DNA of 64,000 nt from CAVTOO01 sp963736355 (lineage in GTDB: Bacteria; Pseudomonadota; Alphaproteobacteria; Rhizobiales; Xanthobacteraceae), in contig CAVTOO010000007.1 of the NCBI GenBank assembly GCA_963736355.1, forward strand, positions 372,001-436,000. Reading direction: 5' to 3'. The translations under genes were made by a program, and so were the position numbers. The notes beneath the pieces are model-generated. The model was not told the DNA's origin, made no database searches, and saw only the letters and a program-made list of their open reading frames with translations. This document shows positions 37,353-47,461 of the stretch, in pieces (positions within the stretch are counted from its first letter, which is position 1; each line of letters starts with the position of its first letter).

Positions 37353-39407
37353 ATGACTGGGACGATTTTCAAGACTCTACTTTTGGCCACCGCGAGCATC
37401 GCGGCATTGTCGGCGGGCGCACAGGCGCAGGAAACACTTCCGCCGATCACCATCACTGCAAGCCGCCTGTTCAACGGCATCACCGGCACCTCGACAACCG
37501 TCTTGACGGCGCAGGATATCGAACGCGTGCCCGGGCAAACGGTGCAGGACGTTCTGGCAACGATCCCCGGCGTGCAGTTGCAGAGCCTTTATGGCGGCAC
37601 GGGCGGCGCCGGCACCGTCGTCGATCTGCGCGGCTTCGGCGCTTTCGCAACCGCCAATACGCTCGTTCTCATCAACGGCCGCCGCGTCAACGATCTCGAT
37701 CTGGCCGGCGTCGATTTTACGACCATCCCGCGCCAGTCGATCGAGCGCATCGAGGTCACGCGCGGCAATTCCGGCGCGGTGCTCTACGGCGACAACGCCG
37801 TCGGCGGCGTCATCAACATCGTCACCAAGACCGGCGTCGGCAAGCCTGCCTCGTTCCGCGCGGAAGCTGGCATGGGCTCGTTCAACCAGACCGAAGGCAA
37901 CGTGTCGGCAACGACAAGCTTCGGCTCATGGTCGACGGCAGCCTTCGCCAACGGCATCGCCTCCGACGGCTACCGCGTCAACAATCACCTGAGGCAATTC
38001 AACGGCGTCGGCGAAGTTCGCTACGCCATCCCCGGCTTCAGCGCGTTCTTCAACGTCTCCGGCGACGACCAGAAGCTCGGTCTGCCGGGCGCACGTCGCG
38101 TCACGAATACGACCAGCGAACTCATCACCAACCGGCGCGGCGCGGCAACTCCCTTCGACCACGGCGAGAAGCAGGGCCTCAATGCGACCACCGGATTCAC
38201 CAAGACGCTGTGGGACGGCGGCGAACTGATCGTCGATGGCGGTGTCCGCAACAAGGACCAGCAGGGTACGTTTCTCTCGCCGTTCAACGAAAGCTATGTC
38301 GACACGCACGCTGCAGACATGGTCGCTCACGCCGCGGCTGAACATCACCAACGCCATGTTCGGCGCTGCCGTCCAGGATCGTGACCGGCATCGACTATTA
38401 CGACGCGGACTATCATTCCACGCGCAGCATTTTTCAGGGCAACTCGCCCGCCCATGTCTACGATCTGCAACAGCGCTCCGTTGCAGGCTACTGGCAGCAG
38501 ACACTTGGGATCCTCCCGACCACCGACGTCTCATATGGCGCGCGACTCCAGCGCACGAGCGTCACTGCTCGTGACCGCTTCGACGCAGCCAGCGCGCCGT
38601 TTGGATACGGTGCGCAATCTTTTCCGCTCGACAAGGACGAAACGCAGCATGCGCTTCACATTGGGCTGGAGCACCGCCTCACCGAAAGCGTAACGGTGTT
38701 TGGACGCGCGGCGCGGTCCTTCCGCACCCCGAATGTCGACGAACGAATTTTTACCGGTGTCAATTTTGATCCGAATTGCTTCTGCGCCATCCCGCAGAAT
38801 TTCCAGCTGAAGACCCAGACGTCGCACGACATCGAAGCCGGCATTCGTTTCAATCTCGGACCGCTCGCGATCCAGTCGAGCGTCTATGACATGTGGCTCA
38901 ACAACGAGATCCACTACAACCCGGTCGATCTCTACAACTACAATCTCGATCCCACGCGCCGCACCGGCAGCGAGACCAGCGCAACCTATATCGTCAATGA
39001 AAGCCTGCGCCTGCGCGGCGGCGTCGCAATCACGCGCGCGGTCTTCCGCGAAGGGCCGTTCACCGGCAAGGACGTGCCGCTGGTGTCGCGTTACACGGCG
39101 AATGCCGGGTTCTCGTGGAATATCTGGAAGGACTATGTCGTGCTCGACACTCTGGTTCGTTACTGGAGCGACCGCCGGCTCGACAACGATCAGAACAACA
39201 GGCAGCCGAAGATTCCGGCCGACGCGACGCTCGACCTGAAACTCAGCGGCCAGGTTGAGAAGATGTTCTGGTCGCTCGGCCATCAACAACCTGTTCGACG
39301 CGAAGTACTACGACTACGGCATCGCCAGCGCGACGACACTCGGCACGTTCAACGCCTATCCCCTGCCCGGCCGCACCTACGCCGTCAAAGCCGGCGTGAC
39401 GTTCTAG
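37353..39407 (+). pseudogene. TonB-dependent receptor, BtuB-like (cobalamin uptake), broken by three frame changes
   Basis: After a signal peptide (MTGTIFKTLLLATASIAALS, cleaved near AQAQE) come the plug domain (ITITASRLFNGITGTSTTVL, QTVQDVLATIPGVQLQSL, VLINGRRVNDLDLAGVDF, VLYGDNAVGGVINIVTK) and a beta-barrel with many strand motifs to NNLFDAKYYDYGIASATT and the end YAVKAGVTF (last Phe, as in outer-membrane proteins). The frame changes near 38322, 38382 and 39278, but the net length is a multiple of three. The riboswitch upstream supports a corrinoid substrate. No TonB/ExbB/D or BtuCDF genes are in the window. Confidence 0.88.
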
Positions 39408-39480
39408 AACTCGCTGGAGTCCGGTCCTCAGGTCCCAACTTACGGATCGCGCTTCATCGATAGGCCGGGGTGGCTTCATA

Positions 39481-39525
39481 GCGTTTTCGAGCGAAGTGGA
39501 TACCGGTTCGCGTGAAGAAAACGCG
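39481..39525. repeat. 45-base palindromic dispersed element, copy 1
   Basis: GCGTTTTC at the left end pairs with GAAAACGC at the right end. The core AAGTGGATACCGGTT is at 39494-39508. An almost identical copy is at 48454-48498, and the core recurs inverted at 57544-57558. It lies between the receptor gene and cutA. Confidence 0.75.
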
Positions 39526-39567
39526 TTTAAAAACGAGTCCGCCCCGGCCTTGTCTTTAGAATGCCCC

Positions 39568-39900
39568 TTATTCCTTGTCTTGCGGCGCGGTCGATTCGAG
39601 CAGCCAGCCGAGATAGGTGCGCTCGACGCTTTCCAGCGGAAGGACGACGATGGCCGGGGTGTCGTAGCTGTGCATACCCCGCACGGCGTCGCTGACCGCC
39701 TCAGTCAGCGTTGCACGCGTCTTGATCAGCATGACGACCTCCTCGCCGCGCTCGACCTGCCCCTGCCACCGATAGTGCGACACCATGCCCGGCAGGATAT
39801 TGGCGCAGGCCGCCAGCCGGCGCTCGACCAGGGCCTTTCCCACCCGTTCCGCCTCGACAAGCGTGGGGAAGGTTGTATAGACGACGATAGCGCGTTCCAT
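39568..39900 (-). CDS. cutA: Divalent-cation tolerance protein CutA
   Basis: A 110-residue protein of the CutA family (ferredoxin-like trimer). Seen are the start ERAIVVYTTFPTLVEAERVG, LVERRLAACANILPGMVSHYRW and the later VMLIKTRATLTEAVSDAVRG and YDTPAIVVLPLESVERTYLGWL. The exact function is unclear in most bacteria; a role in copper tolerance was first proposed. It diverges from the NAD kinase gene (46-base gap). Confidence 0.92.
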   Translation of the reverse strand: MERAIVVYTTFPTLVEAERVGKALVERRLAACANILPGMVSHYRWQGQVERGEEVVMLIKTRATLTEAVSDAVRGMHSYDTPAIVVLPLESVERTYLGWLLESTAPQDKE

Positions 39901-39946
39901 TTTTCACATCCCTGCCGCGCCAGGCCCGAGGCGGTCCTTCCATCAC

Positions 39947-40744
39947 ATGACCGACGCCCGAAAACCCGCTCCCGCCCGGCCGCTTGACCGGATCGCCTTC
40001 GTTGCGAGTTCCAGCGACGAGGCCCAGCGTTCGCTGACGCGCCTGACCAAGCTCTATGGCAACCACGCTCCCGAAGACGCCGACATTATCGTGGCACTCG
40101 GCGGCGATGGCCTGATGCTGCAGACATTGCATCGCCACATGCGCTCGGGCAAGCCGATCTACGGCATGCATCGCGGCACGGTCGGATTCCTGATGAACGA
40201 GTTCAGCGAGGAAAAACTTCCCCAGCGTCTCGCCGCCGCCCGCGAAACCGTGATCCATCCGCTGCTGATGAACGCCGTTGATCGCACCGGCAAAACCTAC
40301 ACCCACCATGCCATCAACGAAGTCTCGCTGTTCCGCCAGACGCATCAGGCCGCGCGCTTGCGCATTCTCGTGGACGGCAGCGAACGCATGCCCGAATTGA
40401 TGGCCGATGGCGTGATGGTGGCGACGCCGGCCGGGTCCACCGCCTATAATTTGTCGGCGCAGGGTCCGATCCTGCCGATCACGGCCGCCCTGCTCGCTCT
40501 GACGCCGATCTGCGCGTTCCGGCCGCGACGCTGGCGCGGCGCGCTGCTACCCAACAGCGCCAAGGTCGTGGTCGAGGTGATCGAGCACGACAAGCGGCCG
40601 GTCGCCGCCGTCGCCGATCACGACGAGGCACGCGACGTGACCCGCGTGGAGATTTCGGTCGATCGCTCAATTTCCATGCGGATGATGTTCGACCCGGGCC
40701 ATAGCCTCGACGAACGCATCCTGCGCGAGCAATTTCAGCACTAA
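39947..40744 (+). CDS. nadK: NAD kinase
   Basis: Phosphorylates NAD to NADP using ATP or polyphosphate in the cytoplasm. The 265-residue protein shows the catalytic GGDG at 52-55 (VALGGDGLMLQTLH), then GKPIYGMHRGTVGFLMNEF, the NE/D motif in HHAINEVSLFRQ, and the conserved DGVMVATPAGSTAYNLSAQGP. The length and motif order are normal. ATG 39947 directly follows the divergent cutA. Confidence 0.93.
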   Translation: MTDARKPAPARPLDRIAFVASSSDEAQRSLTRLTKLYGNHAPEDADIIVALGGDGLMLQTLHRHMRSGKPIYGMHRGTVGFLMNEFSEEKLPQRLAAARETVIHPLLMNAVDRTGKTYTHHAINEVSLFRQTHQAARLRILVDGSERMPELMADGVMVATPAGSTAYNLSAQGPILPITAALLALTPICAFRPRRWRGALLPNSAKVVVEVIEHDKRPVAAVADHDEARDVTRVEISVDRSISMRMMFDPGHSLDERILREQFQH

Positions 40745-40841
40745 TCGCCTCGGCCGCTCATATCAAAATAGTTCGTTAACGTTGGCGGCGTAAGCATGGG
40801 CAGAAAGCTATAACCTAGGTTAGTGCGGGCAGGATTCGGGT

Positions 40842-41384
40842 GTGATTCAACTCGACTTCAACAAGCTGCGATTCCTTATCGCCGATGACAACGCCTATAT
40901 GCGGCGCATCATCCGCACGTTGCTGCATTCGTTCGGCTGCCGCGAAGTCTACGAGGCCGAGGACGGCGCCAACGCACTCGAAATCACCACCCACTACGCA
41001 CCCGACATCATCATTCTCGACTGGGTCATGCCGATCTTCGACGGGCTCGAAGTGACGCGAATGATCCGGCAGCCCGACAGCCCGAACCCCTACGTCCCCA
41101 TCATCATGCTGACCGGCCACTCGGAAAAACACCGTGTGACCGTGGCGCGCGATGCGGGCGTGACCGAGTTTCTTGCCAAGCCGACATCGGCCAAAGCGCT
41201 CTACGAGCGAATTCTCGCCGTCGTCGCAAGCCCGCGCCCGTTCATCCGGACGCCCCACTATTTCGGCCCCGACCGGCGTCGCAACGTGCTTGTGCCTTAT
41301 ACCGGCCCTGAACGTCGCGCCGGCAGCGAGGCCACGGTCATCGAGCAAAATCCGCTCGTGCGAAAGGCCATGCCGGCAGGATAA
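40842..41384 (+). CDS. CheY-like single-domain response regulator with C-terminal extension
   Basis: A receiver domain (1-120) with the acidic pair ADD (14-16), phospho-acceptor Asp 60 in DIIILDWVMPIFDG, Thr/Ser site in MLTGH and Lys 113 in FLAKPTS. A 60-residue tail with two PDRRR/PERRA-type basic segments follows; it has no DNA-binding domain. The start is GTG 40842. The Hpt gene begins two bases after its stop, so the two form a phosphorelay pair. Related proteins are often chemotaxis- or motility-linked, but no flagellar genes are in the window. Confidence 0.88.
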   Translation: MIQLDFNKLRFLIADDNAYMRRIIRTLLHSFGCREVYEAEDGANALEITTHYAPDIIILDWVMPIFDGLEVTRMIRQPDSPNPYVPIIMLTGHSEKHRVTVARDAGVTEFLAKPTSAKALYERILAVVASPRPFIRTPHYFGPDRRRNVLVPYTGPERRAGSEATVIEQNPLVRKAMPAG

Positions 41385-41386
41385 TC

Positions 41387-41971
41387 ATGGCACGACGCAA
41401 AAGCCCATTCACGACCCTGAAGCAGTTCGCCGACCACGAGGTCATCACGCCGGACAATCCGCTGCGTGTGTTTGTCCGTGACGTGCCCAACAACAAAAAA
41501 GACGACCCCGTCGCCCGCGCCGAAGCCGCGCTCAAGACCCTGTCCAATCAGTTTGACGAGTGGATGATCGCGGAATGCGACCGCCTGACAGACGCATGGC
41601 AACGGGCGCAGGACAAGCTGACCCGCAAAAATCGGGATGAGCTTTTCCGGGCGGCACACGACATCAAGGGCGACGCGCCGACCTTCGGCTATCCCGCCGC
41701 CGCAGCGGTGGCCGGCAGCCTGTGCCGCGTCATCGAGTTTTCCCCGAACGGCACGGCGCTGCCCACCGACATCGTCGACCATCACGTCCGCGCCGTCGTC
41801 GCCATCGTGCGCGAGCATTCGCACGTCAACGCCAAGGAAATCGCGCGCGAATTGGGCAGGCATCTGCGGGGCGTCAGCGACAGCTATCTGAAGCAGGCTA
41901 ACCGCGACCGGCCGAAATATCTCGAAATGCTTGAATTGCTCGACGCACCTTCCGTGTCGCCGAAAGGCTAG
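41387..41971 (+). CDS. Histidine phosphotransfer (Hpt) domain protein
   Basis: A 194-residue helical protein with the Hpt signature ELFRAAHDIKGDAPTFGYP, where His 91 would carry the phosphoryl group. Residues 1-45 form a charged N-terminal extension. It starts two bases after the receiver gene and probably passes phosphate to or from that regulator. No cognate kinase lies next to it. Confidence 0.88.
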   Translation: MARRKSPFTTLKQFADHEVITPDNPLRVFVRDVPNNKKDDPVARAEAALKTLSNQFDEWMIAECDRLTDAWQRAQDKLTRKNRDELFRAAHDIKGDAPTFGYPAAAAVAGSLCRVIEFSPNGTALPTDIVDHHVRAVVAIVREHSHVNAKEIARELGRHLRGVSDSYLKQANRDRPKYLEMLELLDAPSVSPKG

Positions 41972-42006
41972 CGCGCCTGCGGCGCCAAGGGTCGGTCAGA
42001 GGGTCG

Positions 42007-43215
42007 TCAGGCTGCGATCAGCGCCTGACGCCGGGCGCGCGTCTCATCGTCGTCGAGATAAGTCAGAGCGTCGTCGGCGACGAGTTCCTCGCAGAACAGC
42101 CTTGCTTCCTCGCGTGCGGATTCGGTGGCGAAGCGGCGCAACAGCGCCAGAATCGGCTCGATGGATTCGTCGTCGATCTCGCCGCAGCGCGTCAGGACGC
42201 GCTCGACCATGCTCCGCCGCAGCCGCATGCGCATGGTGCCGCCGACGGAATCGGCAAAACCGACCTCCTCCATCGCCGCAAGCGCCTCGCGGAACGCCGG
42301 AATGGTCGACACCGGCAGGCCTGCGCGCGTCATCAGCGCGTTGACGCTTGCACCGCTGCGATCGCTCAGGATGGCGCTGACGCGATTCAGCGGCAGCCCG
42401 GCGAGGTTCGCCAGCGTCGCCTCGAACAGATTGAGATTGCCGCAGAGCAGCGAGCGCAGGATCAGGCTCGGAGTCAATTGGCCGCTTTCGCGCAGATGCG
42501 CGACCAGCGATTGCAGGTCTGCTCCGTTCGAATGCGCCGCGACATCGACGCTGGCGCGCGCGCGCATATCGGATTGGACCTGCTCGGCGCGGTCCGAACT
42601 CATCCAGTCGCGTCCCACCACGAAGCCCGCGAGCGACTCGGAGAGTTTTTCGGCCAACGCCAGACGCGTCTTCGCCGGAAGATCGTCGCGCATCAGCAGC
42701 GTTTCGCGGATCGCAGCCAGATGGCCGTGGCGGGCCACGATCCGGTCCAGCGACGCGACCACGAGCTCGGCATACGGATTTTCCAGAAGTTCAAGGCAGG
42801 CCTGCGCGGTGCCGACTTCGGCGATGGCGGCGCTGATGTGGATCGGCAGACCCTCGCGCCGGGCGATCGCCGCCTGCGCGGTCGCATCCGCCGTCGCAAT
42901 CATGTCGACGAGATCGGCGTCGATGATGAGCGGTGAATATTCGAGAATGGGTGCGCTGATGCTGGAATGATCGCACGCCAGCGCGTGAACGATGGTCGGC
43001 GGCGCATCGATGCTGCGCGCGAACACCTGCGCCATGGCCTGCCGCACCAGAGGCGACGGATCGTCGAGCAGCATCAACAGCGCGCCTTCGGCGGCCAGCC
43101 GGTCGTCCTGCGACAGATCGGAGATCAGATATGCGCGCGCCAGCGCTCGTGTTGCTTCCGCCCGCTCGCCGGCAGGCGCCGTTCGTACCCAACTCAAAAA
43201 CTGTCGAACGATCAT
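42007..43215 (-). CDS. DUF2336 domain-containing protein
   Basis: A 402-residue alpha-helical, HEAT-like protein matching the DUF2336 plan: FLSWVRTAPAGERAEATRALARAYL, LLMLLDDPSPLVRQAMAQVFA (repeat-like), a middle helical region, and the C-terminal LSDRSGASVNALMTRAGLPVS followed by FREALAAMEEVGF. Function is not established. Proteins of this group are found in alphaproteobacteria near receiver/Hpt genes, as here (it is convergent with the Hpt gene, 35-base gap), which hints at a role in the same signalling pathway. Confidence 0.85.
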   Translation of the reverse strand: MIVRQFLSWVRTAPAGERAEATRALARAYLISDLSQDDRLAAEGALLMLLDDPSPLVRQAMAQVFARSIDAPPTIVHALACDHSSISAPILEYSPLIIDADLVDMIATADATAQAAIARREGLPIHISAAIAEVGTAQACLELLENPYAELVVASLDRIVARHGHLAAIRETLLMRDDLPAKTRLALAEKLSESLAGFVVGRDWMSSDRAEQVQSDMRARASVDVAAHSNGADLQSLVAHLRESGQLTPSLILRSLLCGNLNLFEATLANLAGLPLNRVSAILSDRSGASVNALMTRAGLPVSTIPAFREALAAMEEVGFADSVGGTMRMRLRRSMVERVLTRCGEIDDESIEPILALLRRFATESAREEARLFCEELVADDALTYLDDDETRARRQALIAA

Positions 43216-43337
43216 GGTCCAACCGTCTACATAAACGCGATTGGGCCATGTTAGTTGGCGAGGCTTAACAAAGCGTTCACCATAAACATTTGGTTTTGTT
43301 GATGAATTATTAAGGCTGGGATTTCGCGGCGCTGCGC

Positions 43338-44291
43338 TCAGCTCGAGAACGTGCCGCTGCGATCGCTGAACAGATCGAAACCGCCGGAAGGGCTGCGCGC
43401 ACTCGCGGGCGCCGCATTCGACCAGAGCGATTGAATGGCGGGCGCGACGGGCTGCGCACGCGACCCGCCCTGGAACGCGGGAGCCGGCGCGTTGCCGTTC
43501 TCGCTGATCTGCGCCTGCGGGAAGGCGGCGAGGAACATCGCAACTTCCGGCACGTTGCGCTCGGTGGCGGGCGGACGTGCTGACGCGGCTGCGAGCTGTG
43601 CACCAGCGGCAAGCTGCACGCCACCGGCGGCTGCGACCGCGCGCGACGACGGCGAATTCATCGCGCCGGCATATTTGTTTTCGATCACCGCATAGACGTC
43701 TGCCACGCTGCGCGCGCCGCCGTTGCGGTCGTAGAAGATCGAGCGATTGGCAGCAGCCGCCGCCGGGAAGATCGCATCGGCGCGCTGTCCCGGCCGGTCG
43801 CGCATCGCTTCGGCCAGACGCCCTGCACCGCTGGCGCCGAGAAAATGCGCCATGTAGAGCTCGCTGTCGGACGGAGCGCGGCCGAGCCGGCCCGTCAATT
43901 TCAGGCGATTGGAATTGGTAAGAACGCCGGCCATCGCCGCGTTCGCGGAAGGATCGTTGCGCAGCGCGAGGATTTCGACCTTCGTCGCCGGATCGCTGAC
44001 TTCATAACGGCCGGACGATGTCTTGGTGATGGCGTCGGCGTATTTCCCGTAGCCGAGCTTGTCGCCCGCTTCCTTCACCGTGCCGAGCCAGGTCTGGTCG
44101 ATGAATTGATACAGCCCGCGCGCCGAGGATGTCGATGCCGCCGCATTCGGATTGAAATTGGATTCGATGCGCGCGGTCGCCACGAGATAGTCGAAGCCTG
44201 CACCGGTCGCGGTCGCGGCACGTTGAATCGCGCCTGCGATTTGCGAGCGAAGCTGCTCCAGTCCGGTTGTGATCGTGGTGCCGACCGCCAA
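43338..44291 (-). CDS. Lytic transglycosylase (SLT domain) protein
   Basis: A 317-residue protein with an SLT-like domain at 25-200: FDYLVATARIESNFNPNAAA (catalytic Glu within RIESNFNP), SSARGLYQFIDQTWLGTVKE and YMAHFLGASGAGRLAEA. The C-terminal third is an Ala/Pro-rich linker and tail (FDLFSDRSGTF near the end). It cleaves peptidoglycan glycan strands; no signal peptide is evident, so export may be through a flagellar or other secretion path, as for some rhizobial SLT proteins. The start appears to be TTG 44291. Confidence 0.82.
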   Translation of the reverse strand: MAVGTTITTGLEQLRSQIAGAIQRAATATGAGFDYLVATARIESNFNPNAAASTSSARGLYQFIDQTWLGTVKEAGDKLGYGKYADAITKTSSGRYEVSDPATKVEILALRNDPSANAAMAGVLTNSNRLKLTGRLGRAPSDSELYMAHFLGASGAGRLAEAMRDRPGQRADAIFPAAAAANRSIFYDRNGGARSVADVYAVIENKYAGAMNSPSSRAVAAAGGVQLAAGAQLAAASARPPATERNVPEVAMFLAAFPQAQISENGNAPAPAFQGGSRAQPVAPAIQSLWSNAAPASARSPSGGFDLFSDRSGTFSS

Positions 44292-44378
44292 GTGGTGGCC
44301 TCGCGCAAATGCCCTGCAGCCACGCTGCGCGCGGCTTTCCGACGCTAACGATCCTTAACCAACATGGTTAACAAGTGG

Positions 44379-45786
44379 TTAAAGCGCAGGTCCGTTCGGC
44401 AGGGTGACAAGCGCCCGCAACCCGCCTTCGGGCCGATTGGTGAGTGTCAAGCTGCCCGCCGTGCGCCTGCACGATCGACAGTGCGATTGCCAGTCCAAGA
44501 CCAATTCCGCCGGTTTCGCGACTTCGGGATCCTTCGACGCGATAGAACGGCTGAAACACGCGCGACAGCTCTTCTTCGGGAATTCCTGGTCCGTCGTCAT
44601 CGATCGTGATTTCGATCGCCTGCGGCGTCGTACGGATCGCCGCTCGCGCGCCTTGCCGTATTTGACGGCGTTGTCGAGCAGGTTGCGGATCGCGCGCTTC
44701 AAGGCAGCCGGCTGGCATTCGCGGACAATGGGCTCCGCGGGCTCCAGCCAACGGGAAGTCCCGCGTCGGCCATGTCGTCGACGATGCTGGAGAGAAGCGC
44801 CGTGAGATCGGTTCGACGGCGCGGCTCCGCCTGCGGCCTCGTCCCGGGCGAACTGCAGCGTTGCGCCGATCATGGAATCCATTTCGGCGATGGTGGCCAG
44901 CATCTTGTCGCGCTCCGGCGCATTCTCGACGTTTTCCGCGCGCAGCCGCAGCAGCGTCAGCGGCGTGCGCAGGTCGTGCGAGATGGCCGCCAGCATGCGC
45001 GTCCGGTTCTCGATCAGACTGCGCAGGCGCGCCTGCATGTCGTTGAAGGCGCGCGAGGCCTGCCGCGTCTCGATCGTGCCGGTCTCGGGCATTGGCGGCG
45101 CATTCACATCTGTGCCGAGCCGCTCGGCTGCCGACGAGAGCGCGGCAAGCGGCGCGGTCACGCGTCGGACCGCCCAGACGGACACGGCGAGAATGATGAT
45201 CGCCATGATCCCCATCGACAGCAGGAACTGACGCGAGAACGCAGGCCCGCCTGCGGGCAGGGCGGTGCGAACGAAAGCCACTGGCCATCCGCCAGTGGGA
45301 CCGCGACCTGCAGATCGCGAAAGCCCGCGAACGGCCCGAAGCCGCCGAAACCGTGCATCATCGGGCCGCGCCCCATCATGGGATGCCAGCCTCCGAACAG
45401 CGCCGCCGGCCGGCCGAGAGGCGGACACGCGAGGCTGCCGCGCCGATCCAAGCGACAGCTGATCGACGAGAAAATCCTTGATCGCTTCCGCGACCTGCGT
45501 ATCGTCGTTCGGAGTCGATTGCCGGAGGCTCGGCCGAAAGCGAGACGCGGAAGGTCTGATCGCTCAAGCGCGGCAACAATCCGTTCGCGCGCCTCGCGGG
45601 GCGTCTCTGCACGAGCTGGGTCAGATTGGCGATGCGCTGGGCGGCAGCAAATCCGCCGACAGCGCGCACGGCCTGCTCGCGGTCCGCGGTGTAAATCCAG
45701 GAGCCGACCGCATGCGACACGATCAGGCCGGCGAGCAGAATGAGCAGGGTCTGGCCGAACAGGCTTTTGGGAAGAAACCGGCTCAT
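44379..45786 (-). pseudogene. Sensor histidine kinase (EnvZ/CusS type), broken by several frame changes
   Basis: Starts at ATG 45786 with an N-terminal membrane helix (LFGQTLLILLAGLIVSHAVG). A periplasmic segment containing WHPMMGRGPMMHGFGGFGPF (Met/Gly-rich) precedes a second helix (LSMGIMAIIILAVSVWAVRR), a HAMP domain, the H-box LAAISHDLRTPLTLLRLRAE, the N box IRNLLDNAVKYGKA and an ATPase domain. The pieces are spread over three frames; breaks fall around 45500, 45250 and 44780 and at least once more in the ATPase domain. Its start overlaps the regulator stop (ATGA). The Met-rich periplasmic loop is notable for possible metal sensing. Confidence 0.8.
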
Positions 45787-46506
45787 TCGTGGCTCACTGC
45801 AGGCGTGAACATGTAGCCGCCGCCCCACACCGTCTTGATGATCTTGGGATCGCCCGGGTCGAGCTCGAGCTTCTTGCGCAGCCGGCTCACCTGCGTGTCG
45901 ATGCTGCGGTCGAAGCATTGGCCGCCCGCCCGCGCGCCAGGTCGAGAAGCTGGTCGCGACTCAGCACGCGCTGCGGCCGCTCGACCAGCGCAATCAGCAG
46001 ATCGTATTCGCCGGTGCTGAGCGGCATCGTGACGCCGTCATCGCGGAGCAGCTCGCGCGCGCCGGTATCGAGCCCCCAGCGGTCGAAGTGATAGCGCTCG
46101 GGCCCGGTGACCGGGATCGCCGGCCGGCTGCTTGTCCCGGCTGCGGCGCAGGACGGCCTTGATGCGCGCGATCAGTTCGCGGCTGCCGAAGGGCTTCGGC
46201 AGGTAGTCGTCGGCGCCCATCTCCAGGCCGATGACGCGGTCGACCTCGTCGCCCTTGGCGGTCAGCATGATGATTGGGATGTTCGACTCGGCGCGCAGCG
46301 CGCGGCACAGCGACAGCCCGTCCTCGCCCGGCAGCATCAGGTCGAGCAGGATGAGGTCGATCCGGCTGTCGGCCAGGACCTTGCGCATGGCGCGGCCGTC
46401 CGCCGCCGTGCTGACCCGGAAGCCCTCCTTGGTCAGCGCGCGCGAGACGAGATCGCGAATCTCGCGATGATCGTCGACGATCAGGATGTGCGGCGCCCCG
46501 TTGCAT
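45783..46506 (-). pseudogene. OmpR/PhoB-family response regulator, broken by about three frame changes
   Basis: The receiver begins APHILIVDDHREIRDLVSRAL after ATG 46506 (a shift of one base just after the start), with the phospho-site LILLDLMLPGEDG and the Lys motif DDYLPKPFGSRELIARI. The winged-helix domain is YHFDRWGLDTGARELLRDD, PLSTGEYDLLIALVERPQRV and VSRLRKKLELDPGDPKII. It ends KTVWGGGYMFTPAVSHE, overlapping the kinase start. Breaks fall near 46495, 46120 and 45920. It probably controls the divergent genes at 46685 and 47462. Confidence 0.82.
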
Positions 46507-46579
46507 GGCTGAAATATAGACGAAGTTGTCCGCGCGATCTCGCTGGAATATGTGTCGGAATGTGGCTGATCGCCGCGCC

Positions 46580-46594
46580 TGACAAACTTTGTCA
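46580..46594. promoter_or_regulatory. Palindrome in the divergent promoter, candidate regulator site
   Basis: TGACAAACTTTGTCA is a perfect 7-base inverted repeat around a central C. It lies between the regulator gene (minus, start 46506) and the Met-rich protein gene (plus, start 46685), where an OmpR-type regulator would be expected to bind. No consensus is known to me for this regulator, so this is a candidate only. Confidence 0.35.
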
Positions 46595-46684
46595 CAAAAA
46601 AGCGGGCGCTGAAAAACTTCGGTGAAGCCCGGCGGCTTTCATGCCTCAGCAACAGGCTCTCTGTTGCCTGAATTGGAGACAGTC

Positions 46685-47405
46685 ATGAAGAAGAAAGTCT
46701 GGATCATCGGTGGTGTCGCAGCGGCTGCTGCAGTGCTGGTCGGCGGCTGGGCCGTGGCGCAGTCGGTCGGTCATGGCCCGGGGGGCTTTGGACGCGGCGG
46801 GATGATGGGAATGCACGGCCAGATGGGCTCCGGAATGCAGGCCAGATGGGGCCCGGCATGCGGGGCAGATGGGTTCGGGAATGATGGGGATGGGACGCGG
46901 CATGATGGGGATGGATCACGGCTCCGCGACCGCCTCCGAGCATCAGGATATCGGCGACCTTCTGTTCAACCATGATCGCATCAGGCGGACGGTGACGAAC
47001 CTTCCGGACGGCATCCGTACGGTCACTGAATCGGACGACCCGCAGATGGCCGAGGTGATCAAGCGACACGTCGCCGAGATGGGAAAACGGGTCGAGGAAG
47101 GCCGCGATCCCGGCCTGCCGATTGAAAGCCCGGCGCTACATCAGATCTTCCGCGACAAGGACAAGATCAAGAGCACGTATGAGGTGACCGAGAAGGGCAT
47201 CGTCGTGGTTCAGACCTCAACGGATGCCGGTGCCGTCAAGGCCCTGCAGGAACACGCCGCGGAAGTCACCGATCTGGCCAACCGCGGCATGGTTGCGGCG
47301 CACGAAGCCATGATGAAGAACAATGGAATGATGGCAGGAGGAATGATGCGCGGAATGATGCGCGGCCCGATGATGCATGGCGGACCGATGGGCGGCGGCC
47401 GTTGA
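46685..47405 (+). pseudogene. Periplasmic Met/Gly-rich (putative metal-binding) protein, broken by two frame changes
   Basis: A signal peptide (MKKKVWIIGGVAAAAAVLVG, ending GWAVAQ) is followed by a Met/Gly/His-rich stretch (GGFGRGGMMGMHGQMGSGM, then MMGMGRGMMGMDHG), a helical middle part (IGDLLFNHDRIRRTVTNLPD, VIKRHVAEMGKRVEEGRD) and a second Met-rich tail (AGGMMRGMMRGPMMHGG). The two frame changes near 46830 and 46855 each fit one lost G in a run. The Met-rich segments resemble copper/silver ligands, but no assay supports that here. It diverges from the two-component genes and precedes a Spy/CpxP-like gene. Confidence 0.65.
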
Positions 47406-47461
47406 TCCGCCTGTAAAATCAAGCATACTGGAAACGGAATTTCGTTCGCAGGGAAGACAGC

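Noticed and set aside
37158..38341. 394-codon plus frame overlapping the receptor gene
   Set aside because: It is an alternative frame of the receptor's plug and barrel sequence, with Arg-rich composition and no motif.
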